From: an uncultured Clostridia bacterium
Lineage (GTDB): Bacteria > Bacillota > Clostridia > Oscillospirales > Ruminococcaceae
Assembly (NCBI GenBank): GCA_944385925.1
Contig: CALWZE010000049.1
Location: 1 to 47,332 of the forward strand
DNA length: 47,332 nucleotides
Direction of reading: 5' to 3'
Positions 25,114-33,931 of the stretch are shown piece after piece. The number at the start of each line of letters is the position of its first letter. Position 1 is the first letter of the stretch. A model generated the notes under the pieces. That model was not told the origin of the DNA. It saw only the letters and a list, made by a program, of their open reading frames with translations, and did not search any database. Both the position numbers and the translations under genes were made by a program.

Positions 25114-25845
25114 TTACTTGTTTCCAAACGCGCCGCGCAGCGCGTTTATCTCCTCTTTTTTCAGCTCGCGATATTCCCCGGTTTTGAGCATTCCAAGTCG
25201 CACCGGGCCAATCGCCAGCCGCTTTAGCCGGATAACCTCCAAACCGACAGCTTCGCACATACGGCGTATTTCCCGGTTTTTGCCCTCGGTCAGGGTCATT
25301 TCCATTACGCCCCGTCCGGGTTCGCTGACAACTACCCGCAGGCTCGCGGGGCGAACGGTGACCCCTTCCTCGATCTCCACCCCGGTGGACAGATCAATGA
25401 GCTGCTCTTCGACCGGCGCTGGGCGAACAGTGACCCGATACAGCTTGCCGACCCCTTTGGAAGGATGGGTGATCATGTTGGTAAACGCGCCGTCGTTGGT
25501 CAGCAGCAGAAGTCCCTCGCTGTCCTTGTCCAGTCTGCCTACCGGATAGACCCGTGTCTCAATCCCCTCCAGCAGGTCGACAATCGTCTTTGCGGCATGC
25601 CTGTCCTGCATGGTGGTGACATAGCCGCGCGGCTTGTTCAGCATATAGTAAACCTTCTCGGTTCTTTTCCGAAGCCACACTCTCTGACCGTCAACCGACA
25701 GAACATCCTTGCGGACGTCCATCTTATCGCCCAAAGAAACCGGGTGGCCGTTCAGCTTGACCCGACCCTGGCGGATCAGTTCCTCTGCCGCCCGTCGGGA
25801 ACAGTATCCCTGTTCAGACAGTATTTTCTGTATTCTTTCGTCCAT
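25114..25845 (-). CDS. rluB: RsuA/RluB-family 23S rRNA pseudouridine synthase
   Basis: 243 residues. N-terminal S4 RNA-binding domain (MDERIQKILSEQGYCSRRAAEELIRQGRV), then the synthase domain with LNKPRGYVTTM and the catalytic motif GRLDKDSEGLLLLTNDG (Asp after GRL), and KNREIRRMCEAVGLEVIRLKR. Makes pseudouridine in 23S rRNA (position 2605 type). TGGAGAAA precedes the ATG. Last gene of the M50-scpA-scpB-ytfI-ytfJ-rluB unit, an order common in Clostridia. Stop TAA. Confidence 0.94.
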   Translation of the reverse strand: MDERIQKILSEQGYCSRRAAEELIRQGRVKLNGHPVSLGDKMDVRKDVLSVDGQRVWLRKRTEKVYYMLNKPRGYVTTMQDRHAAKTIVDLLEGIETRVYPVGRLDKDSEGLLLLTNDGAFTNMITHPSKGVGKLYRVTVRPAPVEEQLIDLSTGVEIEEGVTVRPASLRVVVSEPGRGVMEMTLTEGKNREIRRMCEAVGLEVIRLKRLAIGPVRLGMLKTGEYRELKKEEINALRGAFGNK

Positions 25846-25904
25846 CTTGTTTCTCCATTCCGGCGCGTCCCCGCGCGGTATTCAGGAACCGGTACTTCGT
25901 CCGG

Positions 25905-26294
25905 TTATTCCTGTGTTTTATTCTCCTTAAAGCTCATCACCAGATCGGATACCTTGTCGATCACATCCGGCACCGTGCGCACGATGTTGTCGGCGGTTGT
26001 CCCGATCGTATCCAGCTGAAGGATTTTGACCTCTCCGTTTCGGGTAGTGACCAGAAACGCAATCGGCACCACGCTGACCCCCGCGCCTGTACCTCCGCCG
26101 AAAACCTCCGCGTTGGATTTGTTGGGTATATCGCTGCCGGCCGAGCCGAAGCCGACGCTCACCTTGCAGACCGGCACCGCGCTTGCGCCGCCGCCTAGGT
26201 CGATCGGCGCACCAACGACGAGGTCGGTATTCACCATTTCCCGCATTCTGGTGACCGCTGTTTCAATCATATTGTTAAGCTGATTTGCACTCAT
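25905..26294 (-). CDS. ytfJ: Sporulation protein YtfJ (GerW family)
   Basis: 129 residues: IETAVTRMREMVNTDLVVGAP, then a Gly-rich core (SVGFGSAGSD, FGGGTGAGVSVVPIAFLV) that defines the family, and a C-terminal helix. GerW/YtfJ is made in the forespore and affects germination in Bacillus. AAAGGAGAAGG lies before the ATG. The first codons overlap the last codons of ytfI by 20 bases. Stop TAA. Confidence 0.94.
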   Translation of the reverse strand: MSANQLNNMIETAVTRMREMVNTDLVVGAPIDLGGGASAVPVCKVSVGFGSAGSDIPNKSNAEVFGGGTGAGVSVVPIAFLVTTRNGEVKILQLDTIGTTADNIVRTVPDVIDKVSDLVMSFKENKTQE

Positions 26295-26958
26295 TGTCTG
26301 CCTTCTCCTTTATATTCAGATCCGCGGCGCTCTGCGCCTTTGTGTACTTTTTTCTGTATTTCATAAATCGAACCAGGAACAGAACGGCCGCTGCCAGCAA
26401 ACAGATCGGCAGCGCGGTAATGCGCGCACCAAACAGCGTCCGATCCCGGTATTCGTCCAGAAAATCCGGCAGCACACTCAATTCATCAAAACGCGGCTGC
26501 CAAATCTGACGGACCAGAAGTATCGCCGCAGTGAGTCCCTGCCACACCTTTCCGGTGCGGATGCCGACCTGCGCCGCGTCCGCCCCTCGCACGACCAGAC
26601 GCACACGGACATGATCGATCCGTATACTGCGCAAAAACCATCCGACCGCGCCGGCAGCCGGTTTCAGCAACGCCCGAATCAGCGCAGCATCCAACTTGCT
26701 CTTTTTTTCCTGTCCGTCTTCCTTTTTTTCTTCTGTCTGCTGCTGCGAACGCTTTTTGTCCGCTTTTTTTCCTCCGGCTTGCTTCTCGGAATCATAAAGT
26801 CCGAACTTGAAACAGAGCACCTGCATATGCAGCGTGAACCTTCCCGCTGCATATTCGGGCAGCAGGCTGACCGGTATAAACAGTGCAAGCACTATCAGTG
26901 CCGGCAGCGCGGCGACAGTCCACCCCAGTATCTTCAAAACCAGCAGCAGAACGCTCAC
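26275..26958 (-). CDS. ytfI: DUF2953 membrane protein (YtfI-like)
   Basis: 227 residues, GTG start with GGAGGAG about ten bases before. An N-terminal span (LGWTVAALPALIVLALFIPVSLL), a long Lys/Gln/Glu-rich linker (about 60-90), a DUF2953 domain (IDHVRVRLVVRGADAAQVGIRTGKVW) and a second span (AVLFLVRFMKYRKKY). Function is unknown; in Bacillus ytfI and ytfJ are neighbours and expressed in sporulation. It overlaps both scpB and ytfJ, so translation is coupled. Stop TAA. Confidence 0.9.
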   Translation of the reverse strand: MSVLLLVLKILGWTVAALPALIVLALFIPVSLLPEYAAGRFTLHMQVLCFKFGLYDSEKQAGGKKADKKRSQQQTEEKKEDGQEKKSKLDAALIRALLKPAAGAVGWFLRSIRIDHVRVRLVVRGADAAQVGIRTGKVWQGLTAAILLVRQIWQPRFDELSVLPDFLDEYRDRTLFGARITALPICLLAAAVLFLVRFMKYRKKYTKAQSAADLNIKEKADNECKSA

Positions 26959-27533
26959 TCGAGAGTCATCTCCTCCATCTCCTCATCCTGCGGCGGATTG
27001 GCCGTCAGCGAGTAGGCAACCTCGTCTCCATGGATCGGCGGCAATTCGGCGGTGCTGCCAATATTAAAGCAGCGCAGGAAGTTGTCCGTCGTCCTGAAAG
27101 CGATCGGACGCCCGGGCAAATCCAGCCTTCCCGCTTCGCAAACCAGATTTTTTGCAATCAGGCTGGAAACGGCGGAGCTGCTGTCCACTCCGCGTATCTG
27201 GTCGATAAAGGAGCGGGATACCGGCTGATTATAGGCAATGATCGCCAGCACTTCCATTGCCGCCTGCGAAAGCGGGGTATTGCGGCGATTGTCCAGCGCG
27301 CGGGTCACGAAGTCCGCGAAAAGCGGACGGGTCGCCATCTGGTAGCGGTCGTCAAATTGCAGCACGCACACCCCTCGCTCCTGATCGTCGCACTCGTTTT
27401 TGATCTCTCCGATCAGCGCGACCACATCGCTTTTCTCAATATTCAGTGCCAGCGCGATCTTTTCCGCGGAAATCGGCTCACCGACCGCAAACAAAACCGC
27501 TTCCACGGCGCCCTTATAAAGTTTCATGTTCAT
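26955..27533 (-). CDS. scpB: Segregation and condensation protein B
   Basis: 192 residues with two winged-helix domains: KGAVEAVLFAVGEPISAEKIALALNI and QAAMEVLAIIAYNQPVSRSFIDQIRGVDSSSAVSSLI. ScpB dimers cap the ScpA kleisin in the SMC complex that organises the chromosome. An ATG-AAC-ATG pair gives two nearby starts. Overlaps scpA by 20 bases; ends acidic. Stop TGA. Confidence 0.96.
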   Translation of the reverse strand: MNMKLYKGAVEAVLFAVGEPISAEKIALALNIEKSDVVALIGEIKNECDDQERGVCVLQFDDRYQMATRPLFADFVTRALDNRRNTPLSQAAMEVLAIIAYNQPVSRSFIDQIRGVDSSSAVSSLIAKNLVCEAGRLDLPGRPIAFRTTDNFLRCFNIGSTAELPPIHGDEVAYSLTANPPQDEEMEEMTLE

Positions 27534-28260
27534 CTTTACTGTTTTGCTCCGTTTCTCTGCGTTCGCTGCGCGAAAGCGCTCTTACTGTTCCGTCATCCTC
27601 CACACGAATGCGCTGAAACCGGATCAGTTCCAGCACCCCAAGAAAGGTTGCGACCGCCTCGCTTCGGCTTTTCGCCCCGCTGAAAAAATCATTGAGCCGG
27701 CGAACCGCGCCGCGGCGAAGGTTGCGCAGAATGTAGACGATGCGGCTGGAGACCGATACCATCGGCGCCGTGACCAGCGGCGCGAAAGGCGCTGTGGACG
27801 GCGGCGAAAAGCGCGCGCTGCGCCCCATGATATTCATATAGGCCGCCAGGAGTTCGTTCGGGCGATGCTGCCCATGGTACTCACCGTCCAGTTTGATCTC
27901 AAGAGGTTCGCGCACAAAGAAGTTGATCCCGTCCGACATATCCCGCAGGCGCTCAGCGGCCTTTTTGCACAGATGGTATTCCACAAGCTGGCCGGTCAAC
28001 TCGCGTTCCAGCGTCTCGCTCTCCTCGTGTTTGGGCAAAAGCGCCGCCGACTTCATGTAAACCAGACGCGCAGCCATCTCCACAAACTCGCTCGTCGGGT
28101 CCAGTTGATCCGGCCCCAGTTGGCCGATAAACGCAAGATACTGATCGATCAGCTCATAAATGCGTATTTCAGACAGCTTCATTTTGTGCTGCGCGATCAA
28201 ATGCAGCAGCAGATCAAGCGGTCCTTCAAAAGACTCTATTTTAAATTGAACTTTATCCAT
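27514..28260 (-). CDS. scpA: Segregation and condensation protein A (kleisin)
   Basis: 248 residues: VQFKIESFEGPLDLLLHLIAQHKMKLSEIRIYELIDQYL is the SMC neck-binding N-terminus; the C-terminal winged helix includes RSEAVATFLGVLELIRFQRIRVEDDG, which binds the SMC head. AAGGAAC precedes the ATG. Placed between the M50 protease and scpB. Stop TAA. Confidence 0.96.
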   Translation of the reverse strand: MDKVQFKIESFEGPLDLLLHLIAQHKMKLSEIRIYELIDQYLAFIGQLGPDQLDPTSEFVEMAARLVYMKSAALLPKHEESETLERELTGQLVEYHLCKKAAERLRDMSDGINFFVREPLEIKLDGEYHGQHRPNELLAAYMNIMGRSARFSPPSTAPFAPLVTAPMVSVSSRIVYILRNLRRGAVRRLNDFFSGAKSRSEAVATFLGVLELIRFQRIRVEDDGTVRALSRSERRETEQNSKDEHETL

Positions 28261-28304
28261 TTTTGTTCCTTACTGTTTTTTCCGGGCGCCGCTTATGGAT
28301 TAGT

Positions 28305-28973
28305 TTAGCCCAAACCGAACAGTTTTAACAACACAACATCCAGCAGTCCGGTCGCCAAGTCCATCCCGTTCCATACGGCGGAATTCAAATACGCAAGCGG
28401 CCGGTCGAACACCCCGAGCATCAGCAAAGCGAAAATTCCCAAAAAGACATAACGCTCATATTTCATGACGCCGAAATAAAGCCTGTCGGGCAAAAAGAAT
28501 CCCAAAATGCGGGATCCGTCAAAGGGCGGTACCGGGATCATGTTAAAGATGGCCAGTGAAATGTTGATAAGCACCAGCGTCTGCAAAATAAGGGTGATAA
28601 AATAAAGCGTCTGCGCGCCCCCGCTCGCATAGAAGGCGTAATAGGTAATTTTGAAGGGGATCATGCACAAAAAGGCCATGAGAAGGTTGGACAGCGGACC
28701 GGCAAGCGCCGAAAGCGCCATCCCCTTTTTAGGATTTTTATAATATCGCGGATCGACCGGCACCGGCTTCGCCCAGCCGATTCCCCATAACAGCATAGAG
28801 ACGCATCCGATCGGATCCAGGTGTTTCAGCGGGTTCAGCGTCAGCCTCCCCATCGCCTTCGCGGTCGGGTCACCCAGCTTCCAGGAAACAAATGCGTGCG
28901 CACACTCGTGCATCGGAATGATCAGAAAAATCGCAAGAAAACGTGCAATATATTTATAGGCGTCTGGGCTCAT
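28305..28973 (-). CDS. Site-2 protease family (M50) membrane metalloprotease
   Basis: 222 residues from ATG 28973 (MSPDAYKYIARFLAIFLIIPMHECAHAFVSWKLGD), chosen for AAGGTGA upstream and the promoter just before it. Zinc motif HECAH (H22, E23, H26) in the first membrane span; second ligand region NMIPVPPFDGSRIL; about five to six spans. It belongs to the compact M50 group (FPG/YwhC-like) without PDZ domain. Substrate unknown. First gene of the scp operon, as often seen in Firmicutes. Stop TAA. Confidence 0.92.
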   Translation of the reverse strand: MSPDAYKYIARFLAIFLIIPMHECAHAFVSWKLGDPTAKAMGRLTLNPLKHLDPIGCVSMLLWGIGWAKPVPVDPRYYKNPKKGMALSALAGPLSNLLMAFLCMIPFKITYYAFYASGGAQTLYFITLILQTLVLINISLAIFNMIPVPPFDGSRILGFFLPDRLYFGVMKYERYVFLGIFALLMLGVFDRPLAYLNSAVWNGMDLATGLLDVVLLKLFGLG

Positions 28974-29015
28974 GTCTGGTGTCACCTTTTGCTCAAAGTC
29001 ATATTGTCTTTGCTT

Positions 29016-29044
29016 ATTATAAAGAAAATCGGCGCAAATTACAA
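29016..29044 (-). promoter_or_regulatory. Promoter of the M50-scpAB-ytfIJ-rluB operon
   Basis: On the minus strand TTGTAA, 17 bases, TATAAT, about 45 bases before the protease ATG. Confidence 0.8.
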
Positions 29045-29480
29045 CGAAAATCAAACATCTGCCCGCCTGCCCTTTTTTGCTTTGTTTTTCGCCGGAATCT
29101 AGGCGCGCAGCAATGCCCCCTTTTGTTTGATTCATTCGCCCTTATGCCGTTTTCCTTTCTGTGCAGCGGCTCGCCGAATGAACTCGGAAATTCTAATTTA
29201 TTTATAAACCGGCAATTTGCAGAGGATCTCTCGGCAAATGCCTCGCTTTTTCCTGTTTATATCCCGGCATTTTGCCCCGCGGCACCAGCTTTTCATAAAG
29301 AAACCGTTGACAGCTGCCGGCGGCAAATCTTCCCAAACATGCAAAGCAAACTACTTCACACACGCATTTTATTTTGTATAATATAATTTAAATGGAGTTC
29401 TGTCCTCTTTTAACTGCGAAAACGGCAAAGCCGCCGGTTTGCAAGGCATTTTAAAAATACCCGCAAAAAAATTTATTTTT
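29045..29480. other. Intergenic region between divergent scp operon and rpmB
   Basis: No gene recognised. Mostly AT-rich. A TATAAT with TTCACA 16 bases upstream near 29355-29382 on the plus strand could be a second promoter for rpmB. A short hairpin (AAACGGC...GCCGGTTT) lies near 29420-29440. Confidence 0.4.
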
Positions 29481-29483
29481 CTC

Positions 29484-29512
29484 TTGCAATTATCCGGGGA
29501 TTCTGTTATTAT
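29484..29512 (+). promoter_or_regulatory. Promoter of rpmB
   Basis: TTGCAA, 17 bases, TATTAT (within TTATTATAC), about 40 bases before the rpmB start. Confidence 0.8.
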
Positions 29513-29552
29513 ACTAGTCGTGACTAAATTAGGGAAAAAGGAGGTGCAGAGA

Positions 29553-29741
29553 ATGGCAAAATGCGAAATCTGCGGTAAGGGCGTTCAGTTCGGAATTCAG
29601 GTGTCTCACTCGCACAGACGTTCCAACAGAACCTTTAAGCCTAACGTGAAACGTGTCAAAGCGGTTGTGAATGGGACTCCCCAGCACATCTACGCCTGCA
29701 CCCGTTGCCTGCGTTCCGGCAAGGTAACGCGCGCGATATAA
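29553..29741 (+). CDS. rpmB: 50S ribosomal protein L28
   Basis: 62 residues: MAKCEICGKGVQFGIQVSHSHRRSNR...IYACTRCLRSGKVTRAI, with two CxxC pairs (C4/C7 and C50/C53), the zinc-binding C+ form of L28. AAAGGAGG stands eight bases ahead of the ATG. Monocistronic, with its own promoter and terminator. In B. subtilis rpmB lies next to spoVM; here they are 22 kb apart. Stop TAA. Confidence 0.97.
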   Translation: MAKCEICGKGVQFGIQVSHSHRRSNRTFKPNVKRVKAVVNGTPQHIYACTRCLRSGKVTRAI

Positions 29742-29752
29742 CGCAAACGAGC

Positions 29753-29790
29753 AAAAAGCGAAGCTGTAACAGCTTCGCTTTTTTGTTTTT
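29753..29790 (+). terminator. Terminator of rpmB
   Basis: AAAAGCGAAGCTG, loop TAA, CAGCTTCGCTTTT followed by a run of Ts. Confidence 0.93.
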
Positions 29791-30166
29791 TTATCCCCCT
29801 CAACAGGCAACTCCGTTACCAACAGGTATTCGCTGGGCAAAAAAGCTTTGTGCCGGTATAAAAGCATTTCTCAAGAAGTGCGCGGCAGCTTATAAATCGT
29901 TGGAAGGCGCAGGCTGGTATCGCCGCTTTCCCGCTTGAAAGCTGCTGTGCCGTTAAAGGAAAGTCCCCGATAATCCGGGGGCTTTTCTTTAAAACTGTGG
30001 CAAAAATTCCAAAGGCAAGCTTTGCGGTTCCGGCAGCATTTAATCCCATCCGGTCGTGGCAGTGCTTTGTGCCCATAACGCCTCTGCGCTATTTAAAAAC
30101 CGATTTCTAAAGCCTACAACTTCACCTGTCCTTTTGCAGGATAAAGCCGAAAACCTCGACTTGATT
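29791..30166. other. Non-coding stretch with a second hairpin
   Basis: No supported gene. At 29959-29992 AAAGTCCCCG, loop ATAAT, CCGGGGGCTTTTCTTT forms a terminator-like hairpin that is T-rich mainly on the plus strand. It could end an uncharacterised short RNA from 29800 on, or end the glucosaminidase transcript on the other strand. No promoter could be placed. Confidence 0.4.
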
Positions 30167-32092
30167 TCAGGCCTCACCGCTTTCCTCAGCGTTTTCGCCC
30201 CGCACAAGAACGGTAAATTCGCAAAAGCCGCCCGCAGCTGTATACCCGTAAAGAGTAGTTCGTCCCGCTCCCTGCGCATAAACCGCGCCTTCCGCATCGA
30301 CGGTTGCAACCCCTTCATTTTCGCTGACAAAACGAATCTGCCAGTTAGCGGTCGCGCTTGCAGGCAGCAGCGCACGCAGAGAAGCGCTTTCACCGGGCTG
30401 CAGCACAAGCAAAGCCGCCGGTGTCACAAAGCGTTCCGAAACATAGCCGGAGATCCACGCGCCGTCCCGCTGCACCTCCACCTCATACCAGTGAGGATAA
30501 AACAGCCAGTTCATAAAATAGGCCGCGTCGGTCTGCACTGCGCGTTTAATGCGGACCGTTTCACCGGGACGAAGCTGAAAGCCGACCGAAGGATAGCAGG
30601 CGGACGGCCCTGTGCGCAGCGCTGCGCTATCCGCCGCGATCCCCACTGTCGGATTGATTTCGATCCCACGATACAAAGTGCTGTCGCCTGCTCCCGGCAT
30701 ATTCTCATAAACCGGAATCGAAAAGATGATGGGCGAATCCAACATGCCGATTTCCGCATATCCGGCATAGGCTGTCTGTGCCAAAGAAAGCGCACCCGAA
30801 ACATTGGTCATATATTGATGCAGATAAAGCGTGCTGGTTGTATACGGCGCAACATTCCATTTCTGCAAATAACCTGTTTCCTGTCCTGTGCCGACATAAT
30901 TTTCCGCGATATACATAGCGCCGCCAAGTATGGATTTTTCCGGACTGGTCCAGGGCCGGTTATAGCTCTCTCCCTGTGAAGCCCACTCCAGTCCACGCTC
31001 GATATTCCCTTCCCCATCGGTCGCGCCGATATTGTACAAATTGTAAAGGCCCTCATATCCCGGACAATCGCCGGTTGCACTGCGGCTTGGCGTCGAGCCA
31101 ATCTCATGCCGGATTTTGGAGGCCAGGTAATACGGGTTCACACCGGTTTCCACCGCCGCGTTCAAAATTGCCTGCGCATAGGTTGTCTGAGAGCTCTGCT
31201 CAACGCCGTTTTCATCCAACCAGGTGATCTGCGTATTCTCCATAAAGGAGCCCGAAATAATCCCCTCAATCCCCTGCAGGGTGTGGAAGCTCTCATCATA
31301 AAGCAGTGACTCAAACTGAAAGACGCTCTGCTCATCCAGGAAATTGCGCGGGTCCATAAAATAGGCTACCGGCGCGGCGTTGGTCTCTACCCAGCCCGTG
31401 TCCTTATTGATAAAGCTGCCGCTCTCCCTGTCGTAATCCCCTTCGGCATAGCTTTTCAAAGAATCCGAGACGTTGGCAAGCAGGGTCAGATTCCTGTCTT
31501 CTGATGCTTCAACAGCCACGGAATCCCAAAAATCCAATTCGGTAAAAAGCGGTTCGAACACCCAGCTCGGATGCGCTTCATGCAGCGCGCGAAGCGCCGG
31601 TTTATAGCTTTCAGGAAATTCGGAGATCTGTTCTTCAAAGGCGCTGTCTGAAGCCGTTTGCTGTCCCTGCGCCTCTGTGCGCAGCTCGGTATACCGGTTT
31701 TCCTGCTGTGCAGGGACGACGGTTACTTTTCCGTAGCCAAAAACAGAAGGATCAGCGTCAAGGTAGGCTTTGACAACCACCTCTCCCTCGCCAAGCGGCA
31801 TAATCTCTCCGTTATAATAAACCGCGGCGCAATCCCTGCCCTTGACTATTTCATAGGTCAGATCCATGTATGTAAGCGGTTCCCCGGCCCGTTCGACCTT
31901 AAATTCCAGCCAGGTGCCGATCTCCACCGTTTCGACCCTTCCCGCCGGATAGACCGTCAGCTGCGCCGCGCTTGTTAACGTATCCGGCTGCTCCCACGGC
32001 CGCACGAGATCATCCGTCCCGACCGCCGCTGCGGTCAGTGACAAATTTATAATCATCAATAGTGCAATTAAAAATGCAAAAAGACGCTTCAT
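30167..32092 (-). CDS. Secreted glucosaminidase-like cell wall protein with SH3 and Ig-like segments
   Basis: 641 residues. Signal peptide MKRLFAFLIALLMIINLSLTAAAV. An N-terminal beta domain (40-130), then the clostridial segment FPESYKPALRALHEAHPSWVFEPL, followed by a GH73-type glucosaminidase region (PVAYFMDPRNFLDEQSVFQFESLLYD, then LASKIRHEIGSTPS whose Glu is the likely acid, and YNLYNIGATDG). C-terminal part: a bacterial SH3-like segment (SAALRTGPSACYPSVGFQLRPGETVRIKR) and a Big-2-like end (SENEGVATVDAEGAVYAQGAG). It would cut GlcNAc linkages in peptidoglycan. AAAGGAA precedes the ATG. Stop TGA. Confidence 0.85.
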   Translation of the reverse strand: MKRLFAFLIALLMIINLSLTAAAVGTDDLVRPWEQPDTLTSAAQLTVYPAGRVETVEIGTWLEFKVERAGEPLTYMDLTYEIVKGRDCAAVYYNGEIMPLGEGEVVVKAYLDADPSVFGYGKVTVVPAQQENRYTELRTEAQGQQTASDSAFEEQISEFPESYKPALRALHEAHPSWVFEPLFTELDFWDSVAVEASEDRNLTLLANVSDSLKSYAEGDYDRESGSFINKDTGWVETNAAPVAYFMDPRNFLDEQSVFQFESLLYDESFHTLQGIEGIISGSFMENTQITWLDENGVEQSSQTTYAQAILNAAVETGVNPYYLASKIRHEIGSTPSRSATGDCPGYEGLYNLYNIGATDGEGNIERGLEWASQGESYNRPWTSPEKSILGGAMYIAENYVGTGQETGYLQKWNVAPYTTSTLYLHQYMTNVSGALSLAQTAYAGYAEIGMLDSPIIFSIPVYENMPGAGDSTLYRGIEINPTVGIAADSAALRTGPSACYPSVGFQLRPGETVRIKRAVQTDAAYFMNWLFYPHWYEVEVQRDGAWISGYVSERFVTPAALLVLQPGESASLRALLPASATANWQIRFVSENEGVATVDAEGAVYAQGAGRTTLYGYTAAGGFCEFTVLVRGENAEESGEA

Positions 32093-32125
32093 TTTCTATT
32101 CCTTTCTGCAATGGCTGTTCAGCAG

Positions 32126-32162
32126 CAAAAAGCGGGCGCGCCCAGAAGTGCGCACCCGCCCT
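32126..32162 (-). terminator. Terminator after the rhomboid-like gene
   Basis: On the minus strand a GC-rich stem (GCGGGTGCGC / GCGCGCCCGC) followed by TTTTT, between the rhomboid-like stop and the glucosaminidase start. Confidence 0.7.
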
Positions 32163-32171
32163 GTCGTTTTC

Positions 32172-32861
32172 TCACCGCATATTGCGGCGGTTGCGCTCCC
32201 AGTCGTTCATCTGGCTGCGCCAGTTTTTCCTCGTCTGGGCATAGCCGCGCTCCCGCTTGATCGAGCGGATCACATCACCGCCAAAGAAAAGGAGAAGGTT
32301 AAGCAGCGAAGCGATGATAGATGCGAAGGTTCCCCAGCTGCGTGCCGCCAGTGCGCTGACGATTGAAATCACAAAGATGACCCCGTCCAGAACCGCGAGA
32401 TATTTGATTTTAACCGGGATGACCCAGAACAGCATGACCTCAAAATTCGGCCACAGAATTGCAAAAGCGAAAAACATGGACAGGTTGAGATAGGCGTTCG
32501 CGCCGTAACCGGTAATAAAAGCGCCTATAATGATGCCGATCATACCGATCAGGTAATAAACATTAAACTTGAATGCGCCCCATTCGTTTTCCAGCGCGCC
32601 GCCGATCATATAATAGAAATACAGCGACAGCACAATCCAGAGAGCCGAGCTGGACGGCGGCAAAAAAATGAATGTGATCAGTCGCCACACCTGTCCTTGC
32701 AGCACCAAATCGCGGTTCAGGTACAGCAAACCGCTCAATTGAAGATCAGGCATGATCAAATCCGTTACAAAAACCGCGAATTGACCGATAACAATGATGA
32801 ACATCAAATTCTGTATCGCAAATCTGCCAAACCTGCGTTCCAGGCGATAGAGCCAATTCAT
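32172..32861 (-). CDS. Rhomboid-like membrane protein, catalytic motif not seen
   Basis: 229 residues with about six spans and the rhomboid-like beginning (NRDLVLQGQVWRLITFIFLPPSSSALWIVLSLYFYYMIGGALENEWGAFKFNVYYL). The W-R after the first loop and the E near ALENEWG match the family. At the place where active rhomboids have GxSG the sequence reads GYGANAYLNLSMFFAFA, so the serine nucleophile is missing, and no clear His partner is seen in the last span. Probably a non-proteolytic pseudo-rhomboid. Arg-rich cytoplasmic tail. AAGGAGT precedes the ATG. Stop TGA. Confidence 0.8.
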   Translation of the reverse strand: MNWLYRLERRFGRFAIQNLMFIIVIGQFAVFVTDLIMPDLQLSGLLYLNRDLVLQGQVWRLITFIFLPPSSSALWIVLSLYFYYMIGGALENEWGAFKFNVYYLIGMIGIIIGAFITGYGANAYLNLSMFFAFAILWPNFEVMLFWVIPVKIKYLAVLDGVIFVISIVSALAARSWGTFASIIASLLNLLLFFGGDVIRSIKRERGYAQTRKNWRSQMNDWERNRRNMR

Positions 32862-32953
32862 ATATATACTCCTTATTCCGGCATTTAATTTCTGACATTT
32901 ATTATGATAAGTATAGCCAAAAGTAAAAATTTAATCAACTCGCTTTGCGCTGA

Positions 32954-32982
32954 TTGACACCGGGATATTTTTTCGATAATAT
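32954..32982 (+). promoter_or_regulatory. Promoter of tRNA-Leu
   Basis: TTGACA, 17 bases, TAATAT, about 30 bases ahead of the tRNA. Its sequence around the spacer (TTGACACCGG.ATATT) is shared with the candidate sRNA promoter near 33932. Confidence 0.8.
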
Positions 32983-33012
32983 AGACGGGGATTAAATCTC
33001 ATTTTAATATAT

Positions 33013-33097
33013 GCGGGCGTGGCGGAATTGGTAGACGCACCAGATTTAGGATCTGGCGGTATACACCATGCAGGTTCGATTCCTGTCGCCCGCACCA
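33013..33097 (+). tRNA. tRNA-Leu (anticodon UAG)
   Basis: 85 bases including an encoded CCA. Acceptor arms GCGGGCG/CGCCCGC, D-arm with GGUAGACGC, anticodon stem CCAGA/TCTGG with loop TTTAGGA (anticodon TAG, reads CUN), a long variable arm, T-arm GGTTCGATTCC. Class II shape is right for leucine. Despite its anticodon letters it decodes CUA-type leucine codons and is not a suppressor of the UAG stop. Confidence 0.97.
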
Positions 33098-33098
33098 T

Positions 33099-33138
33099 CA
33101 AAGCCCATGGCATCAAGTTTCGATGCCATGGGCTTATC
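33099..33138 (+). terminator. Terminator-like hairpin after tRNA-Leu
   Basis: AAGCCCATGGCATC, six-base loop, GATGCCATGGGCTT, followed by a weak T-rich tract. Confidence 0.8.
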
Positions 33139-33931
33139 ATTTGTTTATTCTTTGCAAAACTCCATTTTATGGGCGGTTTTCTCACTTTTGCACACCGGAA
33201 TAACGAGATAAAAAATTAATCTGCCGGCACCAAAAAGCAATGAATTTTGCAACTACGTAACACGAAGCGCAACGCAAAAATTCTATTTTTCAACAACCTG
33301 CGCAGAATATTTCTCCGGCTCGCCAACATCTTTTCGGCTTTCAATGCCCCTAACTAAAGCATATTGACGCTGGCCGTATTTTCGGATATAGTGGTGTTAG
33401 AAAAAGGCTCGGCAGTATGCGCGTTTTCGGACGTTTTGTGAGGGGTTTCGGCATCTGACACATACGAGGAGCCTTTTTTGTTATATGCGCCGGTCACTGC
33501 AAAGTTTTTTATGTACTGAATGACCTGGATAATATATGCCGTCTGCGCGTCTGCTGAATTTGAATTGAATAATTGAAATACAAGCATGACATTTTCATTG
33601 TTGGACTTCCTGTCTAATGAGAAATTTTCCTTTTGTTATAAGCCAAAACATGGCTGACGGGCACGGATTGTTTTGTTTGTCCCGGTGCATCGCGCATAAG
33701 CAGATAAGGTGCATCCCCGGAATTCTTTGCGTCCTGCAGCCCGATCGAAAAATTCCGATACCTCACCTCCTTCAAAAGCTGCAATGCGTTTGCCGTCCTC
33801 CCGTTCCGAAGGTTTCACGAAATCAGTTTCCGGTAAATTTTCAAGCTTTCCTTCCAGAATCAGCCGCTGCGCCTGCGCCTCAATTTGTGCCGCAGTGCTG
33901 CTGGTGTATTTTATTTTACATGTCCGGCACA
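33139..33931. other. Gene-poor stretch with decayed coding traces
   Basis: No intact gene supported. On the minus strand 33354-33938 shows protein-like stretches in two frames with stops between (for example AAQIEAQAQRLILEGKLENL in one frame, DAPYLLMRDAPGQTKQSV in another, AYIIQVIQYIKNFAVTGAYN further on). This reads like the remains of one or more short genes, perhaps of a mobile element. The part 33139-33353 is AT-rich with nothing recognised. Confidence 0.4.

Noticed and set aside
33013-33097. tRNA with UAG anticodon as an amber suppressor
   Set aside because: Anticodon 5'-UAG-3' pairs with CUA (leucine), not with the UAG stop, which would need CUA as anticodon.
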